From: Petrosia ficiformis | Taxonomy: Eukaryota; Porifera; Demospongiae; Haplosclerida; Petrosiidae | Reading direction: 5' to 3' | Assembly: GCA_947044365.1 (NCBI GenBank) | Contig: OX345638.1 | Location: forward strand, 1,935,701 to 1,999,700 | Length of the DNA stretch: 64,000 bases | Shown here: in pieces, positions 1 through 11,800 of the stretch | Numbering within the stretch: the first letter of the stretch is position 1 | Layout of the letters: each line of letters opens with the position of its first letter | Translations under genes and position numbers: made by a program | Notes under the pieces: generated by a model | The model's input: only the letters and a program-made list of their open reading frames with translations | What the model was told of the DNA's origin: nothing | The model's database searches: none

Positions 1-346
1 TAACTCTACTATTGAAGTTCCAGATGATAGATTACATGTAAATGTGCTTTGAAATATACTGAAATATACTGAAATATACTGATTAGACTCACAGTAAATT
101 CCCCTGTGATTGGATCAAATCCTACATGTACAGTATGTTCAAAATCAACTGGAGATGAGATAGTTGGTCGACCAGATTTCACTAGAAAGGTAGAGAAGAT
201 ACAGTATTCGTCGAGTGAAGAATGAATTGGGTGACAATCTACTAAGATTTGCTGTAGTTAGTATAGTACCTGTATGTATGTATATGTATATGTACGTGTA
301 CATGTATGTATATGTACGTACATGTACATGCATGTACATGTACATG

Positions 347-378
<32 letters not shown>

Positions 379-536
379 CGTACTTGACAGACTAAAATAT
401 TGCATGTACTATATTGTGGTAGAGACTTTGTGTTAATTATGTATCACTTGTGAAGTGTAGTTATAACTCCACATCACTAATGTGCATTTTACATGTAGTT
501 ACTACTGTCATATTCATCATTACTGTCCCATTATCA

Positions 537-1078
537 CAATCATCACTATTGTCGCATTAGTCACTACTATTACATTAGTCACTACTATCACATTAGTCGC
601 TATACTATCACATCAGTCACTACTATCACATTAGTCACTACTATCATATTAGTCACTACTATCACATTAGTCACTACTATCACATTATTCACTACTATCA
701 CATTAATCACATTAGTCACTACTATCACACTATTCACCACTATCACATTAATCACTATCAGTCACTACTATCACATTAATCCCTATTATTCACTACTATC
801 ACATTAGTCACTACTATCACATCGGTCACATTATTCACCACTATCACATTAATCACTATTAGTCACTACTATCACATTAATCACTACTATCACATCGGTC
901 ACTACTATCACACTATTCACCACTATCACATTAATCACTATTAGTCACTACTATCACATTATTCACTACTATCATATTACTGATATTAATCACACTTACT
1001 ATCACATTAGTCACTACTATCATATTAATCATACTTACTATCACAGTAGTCACTACTGCCCTAATGTCACATTATTCA
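537..1078 (+). repeat. 18-bp minisatellite (cactactatcacattagt family)
   Basis: About 30 imperfect units built on 'cactactatcacattagt', with variants ending 'attattcac' or 'aatcac'. It lies in the intron upstream of the first visible NME8-like exon. The matching array in copy 2 is at 40440-41110 and is longer, with extra units near its start. The open frames across it (SHYYHI repeats) follow from the repeat and are not genes. Confidence 0.9.
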
Positions 1079-1716
1079 CTATTGTACAGTAGTACGTTAT
1101 ACATAGTTCATTATTATTCATACTTGTAACACAAAGGTTGTACCTCATTTTATCTTGTATTTAGGCTAAATCTGACTCATTAGATGCACTTGAAGAGTAT
1201 CGGAACAGATCTGAACCTACATTTCTCATGATATCAGTGAGTCATTTCATTGATAGATTTATAATTATTACAAGGAATCTACTGTTAGGCCGGTGTACTA
1301 GTTGGAGTAGTTCATGGTTGTAAGGGACCAGAATTAGAGAGATTGTTGAAGGAAAGACTACAGCATGAACACAAAGTGCTAGAAGGAGAAGCAGAGAGAA
1401 CGGCTGTATGATCTGTGTCCCTACATATCTCTATTCTCACTCAACAGTATATCTCTGTATACATGTATCTCTATTCTTTCTATTTACATGTATTTCTATC
1501 CATTCTCTTTATCTATCTATCTATCTATTCTCTCTATCTATCCTTCCCTATATCTCTATCTATCCTTCTTTATTTCCATTCTCTTTTTCTCAATCTATCT
1601 CTCTCTCTCAGATAATCGATGAGGCACTGAAGGAAGAGGTTATAATACCTGATGATGAAGAAGAAGAGGAAGAAGAGACCCAGGAGACAAAGATAGGTAA
1701 CACTATATTACATACA

Positions 1717-1938
1717 TGATAATACTGAGATGAGAGAAAGAAAGAAAGAAAGAAAGAAAGAAAAACACCTGAGGCAAATGAAAAATGAAAAAATGAGTTG
1801 CCTCAGGTGGGATTCGAACCCATGACACTCTGCACTCCGGACAGATGCTCTTACCAACTGAGCTACCAAGGCAGCTTAGCTGGCAGGGTCCGAATCAAAC
1901 ATCTCACTCATACACCTGTGTGAACAGGCTAACTAAAC
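1717..1938 (-). mobile_element. tRNA-derived SINE-like repeat, copy A
   Basis: On the minus strand a roughly 60-nt leader is followed by a tRNA-like region (1799-1872) with good box A (TAGCTCAGTTGG) and box B (GGTTCGAATCC). Next come a 12-bp inverted repeat (CACCTGAGGCAA ... TTGCCTCAGGTG, 1767-1810), a (TTTC)n run and a short AT-rich end. The anticodon-loop position reads GGA, but base 33 is C, so it is not a functional tRNA. The same insertion is in copy 2 at 41797-42009, so it predates the duplication. Confidence 0.75.
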
Positions 1939-2471
1939 TGGTATACATGTACATGTGCATAGTAAATACAGTAATAGGGCCTCATAAAGATGGATGGGGG
2001 AGAGCTCAACCCGTTTAATAGAAAAATACATTTGAAAGTTGTATTGAAGGCAGTGTTTTTGATAAGCTCATATGGCACACCATTGCCCCAAAGAGCTTCT
2101 TATTTGGCACTGCACAGTTCTCTTTTTGGGCCAGTGGCGCAGTTAATTATGATTATATTGTCACTAACAGCATTAACTTTTTGTTAATTGGCTCAAGATG
2201 TATTCCCAAAGCACACACACTAACCATTGTTGAGCCAATTTGGCCCATGCTTCAAAACTTATCAAAACTCTGTTCTACAATATAATTCATATCTGTCATA
2301 GTTAGGTTCGCACATAATTATTACATGTATATACATGTGTACATGTATATCAATATATTCAGAGCCCACTAAGAGGCAAGTCACAGTGCTGGTTATTAAA
2401 CCTGATATTGTTAGAGAAGGGAAAGTAGATGAGATTATTGAAAAGGTGAATATATGATTTTATAGATGATT

Positions 2472-2507
<36 letters not shown>

Positions 2508-2869
2508 TATAATACATTACAATAATTGTAGAATGGAGTTAGATAGATAGATAATGAGGGGTAGATAGATAGAGTAGATAGAAATACATGTACAGAGATA
2601 TACATGTAAGTAGGAATGATAATATGTAATGTATGTACATGTATAATAATTATTTTATTTACTGTTAAAATATAAAATTAATAAGGAGAGTTTTTCGAAA
2701 CAAATTACGTATTATTTTTCTCCACTTTGACTTTCCAAAGCAAGTAGCTTTTATATTAGCTAAGACATTATCCCTTTAGGCCCTAACAGAGATATATACG
2801 GGTAGTTCCCTCGTTATGATAATAACACACTTATCTTGTTTGAAAGCTATCACTAAAAAAAGTACTATA

Positions 2870-3005
2870 ATGTACATGTATGTATGTATGTATGTATGTA
2901 TGTATGTATGTATGTATGTATGTATGTATGTATGTATGTATGTATGTATGTATGTATGTATGTATGTATGTATGTATGTATGTATGTATGTATGTATGTA
3001 TGTAC
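2870..3005 (+). repeat. (TATG)n microsatellite
   Basis: About 33 uninterrupted TATG units. Copy 2 has shorter, interrupted runs at 43100-43200 and 43588-43665 in the same intron. Predicted open frames here (CMYV or YIHT repeats) are artefacts of the repeat. Confidence 0.95.
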
Positions 3006-3069
3006 ATGTATGTAGTTATAGCGATTGGGCGCAATAGTTATACATGTAGTTAGAATTAGGGCTCTTCTG

Positions 3070-3265
3070 ATTGAAATACTTGACCAGGAATCAGGGGGTC
3101 CTGGGTTCAAATACTTGACCAGAAATCAGGGTGTCCTGGGTTCAAATACTTGACCAGGAATCAGGGGGTCCTGGTTCAAATACTTCACCAGGAATCAGGG
3201 GGTCCTGGGTTCAAATACTTCACCAGGGATCAGAAGGTCCTGGGTTCAAATCTCAACTGCTTCTC
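3070..3265 (+). repeat. 35-bp minisatellite with tRNA T-arm-like core
   Basis: Five to six units of about 35 bp built around 'aatcagggggtcctgggttc'. The last ends 'ggtcctgggttcaaatctc', which resembles the T-arm/box B of a tRNA. The matching array in copy 2 is at 43725-43910. Confidence 0.8.
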
Positions 3266-3654
3266 TATTAGTTATACATGTATCTTACTATTAACTATTT
3301 ATATTCTTTGTTAATAAAGTCTGAACCTCTCATTTTAGGAACATTTTGAAGAGCTAATTGAATTCATGAGCAGGTAAAGATCTCACAGAACAAGAAATAC
3401 TTCTTGCATCACACACACACACACACACACATAATTATATATAATTATAAATTATACACACACAAAAATACATTCTATAGTGGTCCTTGTATGACTCTAG
3501 TGTTAACTAAAGGTGATACTGGAGAGGGTATTATTGAAGCAGTAAGACAGTTTATTGGTCCACCAGATGTTGACCAGGCTAAACAAGAGGCTCCTGATAG
3601 GTGAGTCAGACTACAACACAATTCATGCACTTCGTTCTCATGTACTATTAACTA

Positions 3655-4500
3655 ATATTGTTACTAATAATAGACTATTGACTAATATCATTACTAGTAA
3701 TATTATTAGTAATACCTAGTCAGTAGTCTATTATTAGTAACACTCAGTCAATAGTCTATTATTAGTAATGGTTATAGTCAATAGTCTATTATTAGTAACA
3801 CCCAGTCAATAGTCTATTATTAGTAACACTCAGTCAATAGTCTATTATTAGTAACACTCAGTCAATAGTCTATTATTAGCAACACCTAGTCAGTAGTCGT
3901 AACACTCAGTCAATAGTCGTAACACTCAGTCAATAGTCTATTATTAGTAATGGTTATAGTCAATAGTCTATTATTAGTAACACTCAGTCAATAGTCTATT
4001 ATTAGTAACACTCAGTCAATAGTCTATTATTAGTAACACTCAGTCAATAGTCTATTATTAGCAACACCTAGTCAGTAGTCGTAACACTCAGTCAATAGTC
4101 TATTATTAGTAACACTCAGTCAATAGTCTATTATTAGCAACACCTAGTCAGTAGTCGTAACACTCAGTCAATAGTCGTAACACTCAGTCAATAGTCTATT
4201 ATTAGTAATGGTTATAGTCAATAGTCTATTATTAGTAACACTCAGTCAATAGTCTATTATTAGTAACACTCAGTCAATAGTCTATTATTAGTAACACTCA
4301 GTCAATAGTCTATTATTAGCAACACCTAGTCAGTAGTCGTAACACTCAGTCAATAGTCTATTATTAGTAACACTCAGTCAATAGTCTATTATTAGCAACA
4401 CCTAGTCAGTAGTCGTAACACTCAGTCAATAGTCTATTATTAGTAACATTCAGTCAATAGTCTATTATTACTTCATTAATTAGTAACACTCAACCAATAG
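3655..4500 (+). repeat. 28-bp minisatellite, forward orientation, copy 1
   Basis: About 30 units of a 28-bp repeat containing 'gtcaatagtctattattagt'. Higher-order blocks (for example with 'gcaacacctagtcagtagtc') repeat several times. It sits in an intron between the NDK exons at 3481-3600 and 5178-5365. The copy 2 array (44325-44790) is roughly half as long. Confidence 0.9.
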
Positions 4501-4794
4501 TCTGCCACATGTATTAGTAATTTTTAACTGTATGTAATGTTAAAGCCCATAGTGCATCATAATTATACTCACTTAATTATTGTATATATTATTTATGTAG
4601 TTTGTGGTATACACTTCACTCTGTACTTTGCTTCAATGTAATATGACACCTTTGAGGCTCCAGTGTTTGTGTTTTGTAGTTAATTATTGTGGTTATAATG
4701 AGGTCCTGTTGTAAGTGTTGTAAGTATCAAGGTTCTGGTCTGATGATTTAGGGGATGGTTATGATTTATTGTACTGCAGAACTATAATATTATT

Positions 4795-4849
4795 ATACTG
4801 TTGTCAGTATAATTATAATATATAATATATGTATATATAATATATATTA

Positions 4850-4912
<63 letters not shown>

Positions 4913-5160
4913 TGTATGTAATATATATTGTAAGCTAATAGGTCCTATATGCAAGGGCTATATCACATCTGAGGACACAAAACAAAGGTCCTATATGCAG
5001 TATATAGGACATATTAGCATACTATATACAATATATTGTATGATGGTGACATCTCCTGCATAGTGTGCATGTGGGAAGGTAATATATAGGACTCACCACA
5101 TCAAAGGGATAATGTCACCATCATACTATATTATATATATATATATATATAATATATAAT
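4795..5160. repeat. AT-rich palindromic element (possible MITE)
   Basis: A long (TA)n tract is followed by sequence with inverted arms: 'gtatgatggtgacat' near 5038 and 'atgtcaccatcatac' near 5112. A shorter inverted pair is built on 'ggtcctatatgca'/'tataggac'. The copy 2 version is at 45100-45500. No target duplication could be defined. Confidence 0.5.
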
Positions 5161-5602
5161 GTATTTCATTTCCATAGTTTAAGAGCTCAATATGGTACAG
5201 ATATTAAACAGAACGCTATTCACGCTAGTGACTCTACAGAAACTTCAGCTAGAGAGCTAGCATTCTTCTTTCCCAATTATAATATTTCTTGGGTTCCTGG
5301 AACAGAACCACCAATTCAACGAACATTGGCTCTAATCAGACCAAGTGCATTTCAAGATCATAAAGGTGTGTATGTACATACATGTACATGTATACACTGT
5401 TATGCATTTGTATGTATGTACATGTACATTGCAGGTACATGCACATCTATGTACATGCATATGTACATTGTACATGTATATGTGTATGTACATGTATATG
5501 TAATTATTGTTCTATTTTTGAAGTTTAAATTCTATGTTCATAATTTAATATCTTTACTACCTTTCACTTACTATGAAGTAATATCATTCACATTTCAGCT
5601 TC

Positions 5603-5940
5603 ATTATTGAGTTACAGTATAATCATGTATTAATCTTGTGATATTAAACTATATACTATAGTACATTAAGTTATTGAGTTACAGTATAATCATGTATTAA
5701 CCTTATGACATTAAACTATACACTATAGTACATATAAGTTATTGAGTTACAGTATAATCATGTATTAACCTTATGACATTAAACTATACACTATAGTACA
5801 TATAAGTTATTGAGTTACAGTATAACCATGTATTAATCTTATGACATTAAACTATACACTATAGTACATATAAGTTATTGAGTTACAGTATAATCATGTA
5901 TTAATTTTATGACATTGAACTATACACTACATGTATATAT
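5603..5940 (+). repeat. 68-bp minisatellite, forward orientation, copy 1
   Basis: Five units of 68 bp beginning 'ttattgagttacagtataat'. It lies in the intron upstream of the 6054-6306 exon. The same family occurs in reverse orientation at 7735-8485. Copy 2 equivalent: 46075-46405. Confidence 0.9.
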
Positions 5941-6702
5941 TACATATAAACTCATCACACCATAATTTTGAGGTCATCATGTATGTGAACAGACTCTAGA
6001 TATTCTAGAGTGTCAAAAAAATTAATGAACTTTCTTTACTTTATTTTAAACAGATGCCATTTTGGCTAAAATAGAAGCTGGTTTCACAATAGCTATGAGT
6101 AAAGAACTCACCCTCACTAAAGAAGAAGCAGCTTAATTCTATAAAGAACAAGAAGAGAAAGAATATTTTGATTCTCTGTGTACTCACATGTCTAATGGAC
6201 CTATGATGGCACTATGTTTAGCAAGAGAGAATGCTGTAGAGAAATGGAGGGAGCTATTAGGGCCTATTGAAGTGGAAAAGGCAAAAGATGAGGCGGCACC
6301 AGAATCGTAAGTGATTATATGCATGTACTTGTGTCTGGCATATACATATATTTGTGTGTACGTACATAGATACATTAACATACAAAGTAATACAAACATA
6401 CATTTATGTGTACATGTACCTAATGTATATACATAGGCACATATACATACATACATGTACATGTACATGGATACATTAACATACAAACTATTACAAAGTA
6501 ATACATACATACATTTATGTGTACATGTACCTAATGTAATATACATAGGTACATGTACATGTACATACATACATGTACATAGGTTAGGTACATGTACATA
6601 CATACATGTACATGTACATAAGTTAGGTACATGTACATACATACATGTATACATAACTGTACATAAATAGAGATATGTAATAATATTTTTATACATACAT
6701 TC

Positions 6703-7004
6703 TAGTGTTGTATTAGTTAACTATAACTAAAAACCCTTTTAGTAAGGCATAGTGACTTTAAACTATAACTAAATTACAAGTCTATTGTTAGTAAGGCATA
6801 GTGACTTTAAACTATAACTAAATTACAAGTCTATTGTAGTAACTATAACTATCTAAAATGGAAAATGGGGTACTTTTAATTAGTTAACTAAAACTAGTTA
6901 GCCTAAAATTGTTTTAGTTAATTAACTACATGTATAACTAAAACCCTGATAAACTAGGCATATAACTAAAAGTGGTCATTATTGTCAAACTAAAACAACA
7001 CTAA
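6703..7004. mobile_element. Palindromic MITE, TAGTGTTGT family
   Basis: About 300 bp with inverted ends (tagtgttgtattagtt ... actaaaacaacacta) and an interior made of inverted 'agttaactataactaaaac' blocks. Relatives lie at 9016-9250, 26381-26654, 28297-28703, 37621-37755 (partial), 47193-47462 and 49070-49308. The family codes for nothing and is probably a non-autonomous DNA transposon. Confidence 0.65.
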
Positions 7005-7734
7005 TACATTCATACATACATTGTATGTACATGTACATGTATACAAATAGATATAATATTATACACATACATGTACATATACACATACATATATCCTTTA
7101 GTTTAAGAGCACAATTTAGTATGGATGGTTCTGATGATAATGGTTTACACGGAGCTCAAAATGAATTAGAAGCAGAGAAAGAAATTCAATATTTCTTTCC
7201 TAAAGAACAGACTGTTGCAGTTATCAAACCTAACTCTGTGGATCAGAAAGGTTTGTACAAGTGTATGTATGCCTATCTGTATGTATGTGTATATGTGTGT
7301 ATGTATGTATGTATGTGTATGTATGGATGTGTGTATGTATGTATGTATGTGTATGTATGGATGTATGTATGTATGTATATATGTATGTATGTATGTATAT
7401 ATGCATCTACATATGTATGTATGTATGTATGTATGCACATCTGTACATACATGTACACTGTACATACATGTATGTGCTCAGTATGAGCTTATTATTAATC
7501 AATTATAGAGGCAATTATTAAGAAGATTGAAGAAAGTGGTTTTAAAGTTTCTTTATCCAAAGAACAACATTTAACTAAAGATGTTGCCAGTCAGTTATAT
7601 GGTGATCATCAGGGTAGTGAATATTTTACATGATCTTACTGACTTCATGAGCAGGTATATCTATGTGTGTGTGGTCATTTTATATAGTACATTATAGTCT
7701 GTTCACAATCATGATATCAAAATTATGATGTTTT

Positions 7735-8485
7735 TATATGTACTATAGTGTATAGTTTAACGTCATAAGGTTAATACATGATTATACTGTAACTCAATAA
7801 CTTATATGTACTATAGTATATAGTTTAATGTCATAAGGTTAATACATGATTATACTGTAACTCAATAACTTATATGTACTATAGTGTATAGTTTAATATC
7901 ATAAGGCTAATACATGATTATACTGTAACTCAATAACTTATATGTACTATAGTATATAGTTTAATGTCATAAGGTTAATACATGATTATACTGTAATTCA
8001 ATAACTAATATGTACTATAGTATATAGTTTAATGTCATAAGGCTAATACATGATTATACTGTAACTCAATAACTTATATGTACTATAGTGTATAGTTTAA
8101 TATCATAAGGCTAATACATGATTATACTGTAACTCAATAACTTATATGTACTATAGTGTATAGTTTAATATCATAAGGCTAATACATGATTATACTGTAA
8201 CTCAATAACTTATATGTACTATAGTGTATAGTTTAATGTCATAAGGTTAATACATGATTATACTGTAACTCAATAACTTATATGTACTATAGTGTATAGT
8301 TTAATGTCATAAGGTTAATACATGATTATACTGTAACTCAATAACTTATATGTACTATAGTGTATAGTTTAATGTCATAAGGTTAATACATGATTATACT
8401 GTAACTCAATAACTTATATGTACTATAGTGTATAGTTTAATGTCATAAGGTTAATACATGATTATACTGTAATTCAATAATGAAA
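7735..8485 (-). repeat. 68-bp minisatellite, reverse orientation, copy 1
   Basis: About eleven units that are the reverse complement of the 68-bp unit at 5603-5940, in the intron after the 7509-7654 exon. Copy 2 has only about two units (48173-48305). Confidence 0.9.
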
Positions 8486-9015
8486 CAATGTACATGTATT
8501 TTAGTCTAGCATAGTTTACAACATTTCGGTGTGTGTTCGCTAGTATAATTTAATTATCATTATAATTATGTATACATACATGTTTATCATGACTAAGTTG
8601 TCTAATAATGTATATACATATAGTGTATTATATATTAATATAATTAAAATAATATTATATATCTACATGTATGGTATATACATAATTATATATAAGACCA
8701 GACATGTTTGTTATGTATTTTTTGGTGTGTGGGACCTGTTTCTGGTCAGAATGCTCCAGTACATGTTAACAGCCATTACCATGGGCAGGTAAATGTATTG
8801 TGTGTATAATATATGAAAGTATGAATGTGTAATTATGTATAAATAGGTGTGTTGATTAGGGTAGATATTACAAGGCATGTGTATATATCTTGTCTATATG
8901 ACTATGTATAAACATGTTTACTTCACTAAATAATATAATATAATTATTGAAAAAGTTTTGAGTTCAAATTTCCAATATTCATTAAGTATAGAATATGGTA
9001 ACACATACATGGGAA

Positions 9016-9250
9016 CTAGTATAGTTTTAGTTTGAAAAAATGACTACTTTTAGTTATAGTATGCCTGGTTTATCAAACATTTATAGTACTAAGGTAATAT
9101 TAAGCTTATTAAAAGGGTTTTAGTTTTAGTTAACTAACTAAAAGTGTCCATTATTGACCAATTTTCATTTTAGTTAGTTATAGTTATTACAGTAGACTTA
9201 CAATTAAGTTGTAATTTAATAATGCCTTACTAAAAGAGGTTTCAACACTA
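9016..9250. mobile_element. Palindromic MITE, TAGTGTTGT family (diverged)
   Basis: Starts 'tatagttttagtttgaaaaa', ends 'ttcaacacta', with the characteristic inverted 'ttttagttagttatagtt' blocks. Copy 2 counterpart at 49070-49308. Confidence 0.55.
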
Positions 9251-9350
9251 GTAGTAATGTGATGTTGTGACCTTTCACTATGCATTGCTTTATGTAAAGT
9301 TTTATGCCATTTTCTTCATTTAAAATATTAATCCAGTACTGGTTTTTATG

Positions 9351-9397
9351 GCCCGTAGGGCCATCCCTATGATTGCTTTCCCACGGGTTCGATGTAT

Positions 9398-9436
<39 letters not shown>

Positions 9437-9830
9437 TGTGTCACCTACGCGAGTATGGGTTGTATACGTAGTTAAGGAAGTTACATCATTCCCGGGGGCT
9501 CGGTCAATTAATGGGCGTGGCGCGTAAAAGAACGCGCGATCAAGCTCTACACACCAGCAGAAAGAAAGCTGTTGAGCTTACGTAGAAACTGTAACTAATA
9601 GCTAGCTATTCTGCCTGAAATATATTTCTAAAGTTCTACAAGGTCCTTTGAAAGGTCAGGAGAGTAGATAATCAAAATAATAACTATAATAAGCTGTTGT
9701 CTTTCATGCTTGATAAAGTCAGCCATGATTACTGAATTCTGGACACCACAAAGCAGTCATAAGGATACTTTTATCTTCACTTAAATTTGTAAAGCAATCA
9801 TAGGGATGTTTTTTTCTCTATATACACTTG
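9351..9830. mobile_element. 480-bp insertion specific to copy 1
   Basis: Copy 2 has the empty site ('ggtttttatgattatatt', near 49400). In copy 1 the 5-bp TTATG stands on both sides (9346-9350 and 9831-9835), as expected for a target duplication. Near both ends lies the inverted pair 'catccctatgattgcttt'/'aaagcaatcatagggatg'. The interior holds a (TA)n run and a GC-richer stretch (9480-9560) unlike its surroundings. No ORF is visible. I cannot assign a superfamily. Confidence 0.7.
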
Positions 9831-11104
9831 TTATGATTATATTATTGTTATATTATAGTTAATATATTTCATTAATTGTTTCATTTAGTGGTCCTTCATT
9901 GTTTATGGTCCTCACACGAGAAGATGCTGTGATAGGGTGGAGAGCATTAATGGGCCCAAAAGATCCAGAGCAAGCCAAACAAGAAAATCCAGATAGGTAA
10001 GACACTATGTCTCATTTCTATTATAATGGATAAACAACACTAAATGGAAGAACCTTTGTCCCTGCTTGAAAACCTAATCAAATACTCTACTGTCTATCAT
10101 ATGCTCATGTTTATTGACTTATTTTCTCTCTATAGTTTGAGAGCACAATATGGAGAGAATACATTACGTAATGCTGTCCATGGTAGTTCTAATAAAGAGC
10201 ATGCAAACAAAACTATTGAAATGATATTTGGAGAAGTAGAATTTGGTCCTGATGGAAGTGTCAAAGAAGGTATGTGTACCATAACCAGTGCTGGAAATAA
10301 TTTTTGAAAGTGTCCAGCAGAAACAGCAGGACAAAAGAATATTTGACCAGCAAGTTGTGAATTTTGTCTGGACGAGCAGGTCTCACAAATCTGTATTGTA
10401 CCCATTTATGTCTTATGAGATATAGTAGTAATCCACTCAGCTATGACTACTCTTGACTAATAATTTCCCTTTACTGTGAGATTAATGTACTCATTTTCTA
10501 TAACTAATCAGACAATTTGTCCGGTTAAATGCAATTTTGTCCAGACAAAGCAGTGAAATGGCCGGAAAATGGCCAATTGCTGGATGTTATTTCGAGCACT
10601 GCATAACTATAACTGAAACCACTTTTATACTTTTATGTACACTCAATCTTTATATAGACCCTGCCTTCATGCTAGATTAAAACATGACATTCACAATAAA
10701 GTGTGATACACGAATTACTATAATTATTGTAATAATGATATGAACAGCTACAATAATTAATGATAAATAATTTATGTGTGTTTTTAATTTATTAGGAGTA
10801 GAAGAGAAGCCCGAAAATGAAACAGAGAGCTGACTATTTCAAACATTATCTATTATTATGAAATATCTCATTATAATTATATATATTTTATGTTTCACAG
10901 GTATAATGTTATAATAAATTCTACAAATTTTATGAAACATTTGGTTATCTAACCTCAATACAATACATATACACATATTTAAGCATCAATTTTCCTCTAA
11001 TTCTTGTATCTTCGAAAATCTTTAGGTTAATCCTATAGTCCAGATTACTAGCCTCCATGGAGAATGAATTAGTGATTTGACAGTTATTTGTGTAGTATTT
11101 AATA

Positions 11105-11800
11105 GAGTATTGGATAATGTTACTAATAATAGACTACTGAGTGAGTCACTTAGTCTATTATTAGTAACACTTCAATCAAAAGTTTATTATTAGTAACACT
11201 TCAATCAATAGAGTATTATTTATTAGTGTTACTAATAATAGACTATTAACTAGGCGTTACTAATAATAGACTATTGATTGAAGTGTTACTAAGAATAGAC
11301 TATTAACTAGGTGTTACTAATAATAGACTATTAACTAGGCATTACTAATAATAGACTATTGATTGAAGTGTTACTAATAATAGACTATTAACTAGGCGTT
11401 ACTAATAATAGACTATTGGTTGAAGTGTTACTAATAATAGACTATTAACTAGGTGTTACTAATTATAGACTATTAACTAGGCGTTACTAATAATAGACTA
11501 TTGATTGAAGTGTTACTGATAATAGACTATTAACTAGGTGTTACTAATAATAGACTATCGGTTTTGAGTGTTACTAATAATTAATAATAGGCTATTGATT
11601 GAAGTGTTACTAATAATAGACTATTGATTGAAGTGTTACTAATAATAGACTATTGATTGAACTGCTACTAATAATAGACTATTGATTGAAGTGTTACCAA
11701 TAATAGACTATAGGTCGAAGTGTTACTAATAATAGACTATTGATTGAATTGTTACTAATAATAGACTACTAATATAACTGAGTCACTTAGTCAGTAGTCT
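11105..11800 (-). repeat. 28-bp minisatellite, reverse orientation, copy 1
   Basis: About 24 units containing 'ttactaataatagactatt' with alternating 'gattgaagtg' and 'aactaggtg' spacers. It is the reverse complement of the family at 3655-4500. It lies about 270 bp past the last NME8-like exon. Further scattered units lie at 12310-12450. Confidence 0.9.

Larger units (their letters stand above)
1165..10833 (+). pseudogene. NME8/TXNDC3-like thioredoxin-NDK protein, copy 1 (broken)
   Basis: Thirteen exons with GT-AG borders and matching phases can be read: 1165-1236, 1289-1405, 1612-1696, 2363-2445, 3339-3373, 3481-3600, 5178-5365, 6054-6306, 7102-7250, 7509-7654, 9889-9996, 10136-10269, 10796-10833 (stop TGA). 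The first two encode the end of a thioredoxin fold ('SEPTFLMIS', 'GVLVGVVHG'), followed by an acidic linker and three nucleoside diphosphate kinase (NDK) domains starting 'VLVIKPDIV', 'TLALIRPSAF' and 'TVAVIKPNSV'. Each keeps its active-site histidine region (NAIHASDS, LHGAQNE, NAVHGSSN). This order is that of NME8/TXNDC3, an outer dynein arm associated protein of cilia and flagella. Lesions: the exon present at 42853-42945 in copy 2 is deleted (frame kept); an in-frame TAA lies at 6134; a one-base insertion near 7629 gives TGA in the third NDK domain. N-terminal exons are outside the window. AATAAA occurs at 10913. Confidence 0.8.

Noticed and set aside
3655..4500. CRISPR-like array
   Set aside because: The 28-bp repeats are contiguous without unique spacers, in a eukaryotic intron: an ordinary minisatellite.
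7025..7486. A 153-codon ORF as an independent gene
   Set aside because: Only 7102-7250 is coding (an NDK exon); the rest is intronic TATG/TACATG repeat read through.
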